DNA of 15,674 nucleotides from Deltaproteobacteria bacterium UBA5799 (GTDB taxonomy: Bacteria > Desulfobacterota > GWC2-55-46): assembly GCA_002418185.1 (NCBI GenBank), contig DIDN01000023.1, forward strand, positions 1 to 15,674. Direction: 5' to 3'. Of the stretch, positions 12,792-15,674 are shown piece after piece. Made by a program: the position numbers and the translations under genes. Numbering within the stretch: the first letter of the stretch is position 1; every line of letters begins with the position of its first letter. The notes beneath the pieces were generated by a model. It saw only the letters and a list, made by a program, of their open reading frames with translations. It ran no database searches and had not been told where the DNA came from.

Positions 12792-12822
12792 ATCCTCGGA
12801 GCCAGGCTCCGGGGATTTTTTT
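12792..12822 (+). terminator. Riboswitch-controlled terminator
   Basis: A 10-bp stem (12792-12801 with 12807-12816) has loop CCAGG and is followed by seven T. It ends just before AAGGAGG and the bzaF ATG. It probably forms when cobalamin is bound. Confidence 0.8.
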
Positions 12823-12839
12823 ATTTCTAAGGAGGCGAC

Positions 12840-14141
12840 ATGACGCAGATAGAGGCCGCAAGGAACGGACTGACGACAAAGGAAATGGAAGAAGCCGCAA
12901 AAGGCGATGACAGGACAGCGGAATACATAAGGCGGATGATAGCCGAGGGAAAGGCCGTCATACCGAACAACACCGGGAGAAAGGCGCGGCTCGTCGGGAT
13001 AGGCGCAGGGCTCAGAACAAAGGTCAACGCGAGCATCGGGACGTCTTCGGACATAATCGACGTAAAGGCCGAGGTGGAAAAGGCGATTGCCGCCGAGAAG
13101 GCCGGGGCAGACACCCTGATGGAGCTTTCGGTGGGCGGCGACCTCGACGCCATAAGGAAGGAGGTCCTTGCGGCCACGTCCCTTTCGGTCGGGAGCGTAC
13201 CTTTGTACCAGGCCTTCAAGGAGGCCATCGAAAGATACCGCGACCCGAACAAGCTCGACGAGGAGCTACTGTTCGATGTTATCGAAAGGCAGTGCGCCGA
13301 CGGCATCTCCTTCATGGCAGTGCACTGCGGCATAAACAGGCTCACCATAGAACGCCTGAACAGACAGGGATACCGCTACGGCGGGCTGGTGTCGCGGGGC
13401 GGCTCATACATGGTCGGCTGGATGCTCAGGAACAACCGCGAAAACCCGCTCTACGAAAAATTCGACCGGGTCGTCGGGATACTCAAGAAATACGACTGCG
13501 TCCTCAGCCTCGGGAACGGCCTCCGCGCAGGCGCCGTGCACGACAGCCTGGACAGGGCCCAGGTGCAGGAGCTCCTCATAAACTGCGAGCTTGCCGAGGC
13601 CGGGCAGGAGATGGGCTGCCAGATGATGTGCGAGGGGCCCGGGCACCTGCCCCTCGACGACATAGAGGCCAATGTGAAACTCCAGAAGAGGATGAGCAGC
13701 GACGCCCCCTTTTACGTGCTCGGCCCGCTAACGACCGACATCGCCGCCGGTTACGACCACATATCCGCGGCCATAGGGGCCGCCGAGGCCGCGCGGTACG
13801 GGGCAGACCTCATATGCTACGTGACCCCGGCGGAGCACCTCGCCCTCCCGAACACGGACGACGTGGTCGAGGGAGTGAGGGCCGCAAGGATAGCCGCGCA
13901 CGCAGGCGACATGGTCAAGCTAAAGAACGGTTCGAGGGACATGGCAATGGCAAAGGCAAGGAGGGACTTGAAGTGGGACGAGCAGCAGAGGCTCGGCCTG
14001 TTCGGAGAGAGGGCCGCTGAGATAAGGGCGAGCCGCGCCCCGGAAGAACCCGACACCTGCACCATGTGCGGGAGCTTCTGCGCCCTCGACAACGTGAACG
14101 CGTACTTCAGGGAAAGCCTCGGCAGGGGCAGGAAAACCTGA
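12840..14141 (+). CDS. bzaF: ThiC-family radical SAM enzyme, probably 5-hydroxybenzimidazole synthase BzaF
   Basis: A 433-aa radical SAM protein of the ThiC superfamily. The family blocks are present: TKVNASIGTSSD, VSRGGSYMVGWM, a CEGPGHLPLDDI block (E265), YVLGPLTTDIAAGYDHIS, VTPAEHLALP and the C-terminal iron-sulfur motif CTMCGSFC (C407, C410, C414). The last gap is three residues, not four as in E. coli ThiC. ThiC makes the thiamin pyrimidine from aminoimidazole ribotide, while BzaF of Desulfuromonas makes 5-hydroxybenzimidazole, the B12 lower-ligand precursor, from the same substrate. The cobalamin riboswitch, not a TPP riboswitch, upstream, and no thiamin genes nearby, favour BzaF. AAGGAGG precedes the ATG. 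ThiC is the alternative. Confidence 0.82.
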   Translation: MTQIEAARNGLTTKEMEEAAKGDDRTAEYIRRMIAEGKAVIPNNTGRKARLVGIGAGLRTKVNASIGTSSDIIDVKAEVEKAIAAEKAGADTLMELSVGGDLDAIRKEVLAATSLSVGSVPLYQAFKEAIERYRDPNKLDEELLFDVIERQCADGISFMAVHCGINRLTIERLNRQGYRYGGLVSRGGSYMVGWMLRNNRENPLYEKFDRVVGILKKYDCVLSLGNGLRAGAVHDSLDRAQVQELLINCELAEAGQEMGCQMMCEGPGHLPLDDIEANVKLQKRMSSDAPFYVLGPLTTDIAAGYDHISAAIGAAEAARYGADLICYVTPAEHLALPNTDDVVEGVRAARIAAHAGDMVKLKNGSRDMAMAKARRDLKWDEQQRLGLFGERAAEIRASRAPEEPDTCTMCGSFCALDNVNAYFRESLGRGRKT

Positions 14142-14247
14142 AATTCCAGGCAAGGGTTGCGGCGTCCAGGCCGGGCTTTCCTGAAATGAGAGGCCCGGCA
14201 CTCTGTGCCCTGCTACTTCCGCAATATGCACCTCCGCTTAAGCAACT

Positions 14248-14290
14248 CGGAGTCCGGGGACAGCAATCGACCGCGGTCCCCTGCACTCCG
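14248..14290. repeat. Stem-loop in the bzaF-arsR gap
   Basis: Outer arms CGGAGT/ACTCCG (14248-14253 and 14285-14290) and inner arms GGGGAC/GTCCCC (14256-14261 and 14276-14281) form a strong hairpin with no T-run. A second GCCGGGC/GCCCGGC stem (14170-14199) lies just after bzaF. No clear terminator follows bzaF. Confidence 0.55.
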
Positions 14291-14316
14291 ATACACGCCT
14301 TTACCTGATTTTTCCC

Positions 14317-14345
14317 TTGACCCGAAGCCCGGGCCGGGGTATTAT
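14317..14345 (+). promoter_or_regulatory. Promoter of the arsR-type operon
   Basis: TTGACC (14317-14322) and TATTAT (14340-14345) lie 17 bases apart, close to the sigma-70 consensus, with an expected start near 14352. Confidence 0.7.
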
Positions 14346-14350
14346 TTAAG

Positions 14351-14368
14351 CAATTTATTAAATAATTG
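14351..14368. promoter_or_regulatory. AT-rich palindrome, probable ArsR operator
   Basis: CAATTTATTAAATAATTG is an imperfect palindrome (14 of 18 positions) covering the expected transcription start. ArsR-family repressors bind AT-rich dyads at this place, so autoregulation is likely. Confidence 0.6.
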
Positions 14369-14385
14369 ATTATCAGGGACAGCGA

Positions 14386-14730
14386 ATGGGCAGAAAGCAC
14401 TCCATAAGTAAAGAGGTCTTCGAGATACAGGCGGGCGTATGCCAGTGCCTCGCGAACCCCAAGCGCCTGGAGATACTCCATATCCTCCGCGACACGGAGC
14501 TTTCGGCCACCGAGATAGCGGAAAGGGTCGGCATCTCCAACGCGAACGCCTCGCAGCACCTCTCCATCATGCGGACAAAGGGGCTCTTGAGGAGCAGGCG
14601 CGAGGGGGTCAGCATCCGCTATTCCATAGCAAACCCGAAGGTGATAACGGCCTGCGACATCATGAGGGAGGTCCTTTTCGAGCACCTCGACGAAAAGCGG
14701 CACCTTTCCGGAAAGGTGAAGGCAATATGA
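14386..14730 (+). CDS. ArsR-family transcriptional regulator
   Basis: A 114-aa winged-helix protein. Residues 19-60 have the family pattern (CLANPKRLEILHIL, then ELSATEIAERVGISNANASQ, then HLSIMRTKGLL), and the wing follows in RSRREGVSIRYS. C19 and C21 lie in the first helix (VCQCLANP), where they could bind a metal or thiol signal, though classical ArsR metal sites use other positions. It most likely represses its own operon, releasing on a signal I cannot name. AGGGA precedes the ATG. Its stop overlaps a possible ATG of the next gene (ATGA). Confidence 0.88.
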   Translation: MGRKHSISKEVFEIQAGVCQCLANPKRLEILHILRDTELSATEIAERVGISNANASQHLSIMRTKGLLRSRREGVSIRYSIANPKVITACDIMREVLFEHLDEKRHLSGKVKAI

Positions 14731-14750
14731 TAGCAAAAGAGGAGAACACG

Positions 14751-15194
14751 ATGGCGCACGATTTCTCAAAGGAGTTTTTCGCCGCTTACCACGCGGCGGT
14801 TTTCGAGGCCCTGGGCGAGGACGCACCGAAATACAACGCCCGCATAGGGGCGCTCCTTGCGAACGCCTGGCAGAAGACGCTGAAAGAGCTTCCCGCGGAC
14901 CGGGCCGGGTTCAAAAAGGCGATAGAAGACTACATGAGCGGGCCGTTCAGGTTCTCGGACATCGCGAGGTTCGAGTTCAACGACGACGGCACCGCCTACC
15001 TCTATGTCAAGGGCTGCGACATATGCAACGGCAACGAGATATTGAGAAACGGCGGTAAAAAGGGCTCGTGCCCCATAAGCCAGATGGTCAAGTCCGCAAT
15101 GGGTAAATCCATGAGGACGACAGTAGAGCTTACCGGGAGCGAGAAGCCCGGCCCGGTAGGTGAATGCTTTTTAAGGTACAGGCTCGGCAAATGA
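14751..15194 (+). CDS. 147-aa four-cysteine protein, V4R-like ending, partner of ArsR
   Basis: The ATG at 14751 is preferred because AGAGGAG lies six bases upstream; an ATG at 14727 overlaps the ArsR stop and is possible. The first 60 residues are helical (MAHDFSKEFFAAYHAAVFEA). The second half is strand-rich and carries C89, C92, C107 and C139 (VKGCDICNG, GSCPISQM, GPVGECFLRYRL). That layout resembles the ligand- or metal-binding end of V4R-type domains, but the similarity is by eye. It is transcribed with the regulator, so it may sense or bind the same compound. Base use matches the neighbouring host genes. Confidence 0.72.
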   Translation: MAHDFSKEFFAAYHAAVFEALGEDAPKYNARIGALLANAWQKTLKELPADRAGFKKAIEDYMSGPFRFSDIARFEFNDDGTAYLYVKGCDICNGNEILRNGGKKGSCPISQMVKSAMGKSMRTTVELTGSEKPGPVGECFLRYRLGK

Positions 15195-15285
15195 CCTGCA
15201 CGTCCTCGCGCGGCCTTCGAATCTAACCCGTCCCGAGCGCCTTGGGCGCGGCTAATCCCGCAGGCTGTCTCCGTTTTTTTTTGAA

Positions 15286-15313
15286 AAGCGCGAGGACAAT
15301 CCTCCTCGCGCTT
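15286..15313. repeat. Perfect 11-bp stem-loop after the four-cysteine gene
   Basis: AAGCGCGAGGA (15286-15296) and TCCTCGCGCTT (15303-15313) form a perfect stem with a six-base loop. T-runs lie before it (about 15273-15282) and after it (15322-15333), but not right at its end. It may be part of a terminator. Confidence 0.55.
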
Positions 15314-15337
15314 CGCGGCGTATTTTGTTTTTTATCG

Positions 15338-15366
15338 TTGATAATAGTCCTGATTTTTACTACAAT
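15338..15366 (+). promoter_or_regulatory. Near-consensus promoter with no CDS behind it
   Basis: TTGATA (15338-15343) and TACAAT (15361-15366) have a 17-base spacer. The predicted start, about 15373, coincides with the first base of a perfect stem (next entry). Confidence 0.7.
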
Positions 15367-15372
15367 TCATAT

Positions 15373-15674
15373 GCGCACCCGGGAACCATGACTTGCACAG
15401 GGACCATTCGGGTGCGCGCGGTCTTTTAAAGAGCGGCTCGCTAAAAGACGCATCCGCTGGAACGTCAGCCGGTTGCTCTCATTCTGATTGTCAGGCAGCC
15501 GCCCGGGATGAAAAGCGGCGGCCTGCCTCGCCTGGAGATCGATACGACCCCGGAACACGTTGAACCTCGAAGGCCATGCAGCGATATCCAGGACGCACCT
15601 GAACCGCGCAAAAGCAAGGCCGTCCGGCAATCAGGACGGCCCTGAAAGCGCAAGCCCTCGGACGGGACCGGCCT
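15373..15674 (+). ncRNA. Candidate structured RNA, unidentified
   Basis: From the predicted start, GCGCACCCG (15373-15381) pairs perfectly with CGGGTGCGC (15409-15417). GTCTTTTA (15421-15428) pairs with TAAAAGAC (15442-15449). A GGCAGCCGCC arm near 15493 pairs with GGCGGCCTGCC near 15526 with one bulge. GGCCGTCC (15618-15625) pairs with GGACGGCC (15634-15641). No plus-strand gene covers the region, and the minus-strand frame at 15367-15630 is not protein-like. It does not match tmRNA, RNase P, 6S or SRP RNA that I can see. The 3' end is off the window. Confidence 0.4.

Noticed and set aside
12459..12900. Two minus-strand frames over the riboswitch
   Set aside because: They are antisense to the clear cobalamin aptamer and terminator; their length reflects high GC only.
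13292..14020. 242-aa plus-strand frame inside bzaF
   Set aside because: An Arg/Pro-rich shadow in another frame of a GC-rich gene.
15212..15236. TTCGAATC plus GC-rich end resembling a tRNA 3' end
   Set aside because: No T stem, acceptor strand or CCA fits, and there is no tRNA body upstream; probably chance.
15367..15630. 87-aa minus-strand reading frame
   Set aside because: Arg-rich with no domain or binding site, and it lies over the promoter and stem-loops read on the other strand.
1..15674. CRISPR array or integrase gene
   Set aside because: No evenly spaced repeats with unique spacers were seen, and no frame shows tyrosine or serine recombinase motifs.

Overview
The window looks like chromosome from an anaerobic, fairly GC-rich bacterium of the former Deltaproteobacteria (Geobacter/Desulfuromonas-like). 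This is inferred from a cobalamin riboswitch driving a ThiC-family gene best read as bzaF (anaerobic synthesis of the B12 lower ligand), a flavoredoxin-like flavin reductase and a NrfJ-like periplasmic OB-fold protein. No taxonomic marker was searched.

Layout. (1) Positions 1-49 are the 3' half of a tRNA-Arg(CCT), followed by a terminator at 61-92. (2) About 135-7574 is a compact mobile element. Nearly all of it is one minus-strand operon whose genes often overlap by a few bases: AlpA-type regulator, 38-aa protein, CHC2 zinc-finger primase fragment, DUF3987/YfjI-type replication protein, zinc-ribbon protein, HK97-like major capsid protein, a phage-type protein with a carbohydrate-binding-like C-terminus, an unknown 87-aa protein, P27-family small terminase, an unknown 114-aa protein, a zinc-ribbon XRE regulator and four very small proteins, ending at a terminator at 135-166. 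A separate 190-aa gene with its own promoter and terminator sits at the right end, followed by a fragment matching the 3' end of a tRNA-Gln (7554-7574), a likely attachment site. No integrase, portal, large terminase, protease or tail genes are present. The set (AlpA, primase, Rep, capsid, TerS) fits a phage satellite of the PICI/P4 style that carries its own capsid gene. Two repeat clusters inside the replication genes are candidate origin sequences.

(3) 7585-8447: terminator, strong promoter, two GC-rich palindromes and an AbrB-type antitoxin/Doc (Fic) toxin pair. (4) About 8640-10500: an AT-rich block with an unrecognised gene and two lipoproteins, probably acquired. (5) 10501-10982: repeat-rich intergenic DNA ending in a MITE-like element of about 221 bp. 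(6) 11017-15194: host-type genes. These are the NrfJ-like secreted protein, a flavin reductase, riboswitch plus bzaF, and an ArsR regulator coupled to a small four-cysteine protein. (7) 15195-15674: no convincing CDS, but a near-consensus promoter followed by several strong stem-loops, a candidate unannotated RNA.

How the parts work together. In the element, AlpA probably controls the operon, the primase and DUF3987 proteins replicate it, and capsid plus TerS redirect packaging by a helper phage; this is inferred from satellite families. At the right, B12 would switch off bzaF by transcription termination, so the cell makes the benzimidazole ligand only when cobalamin is short.
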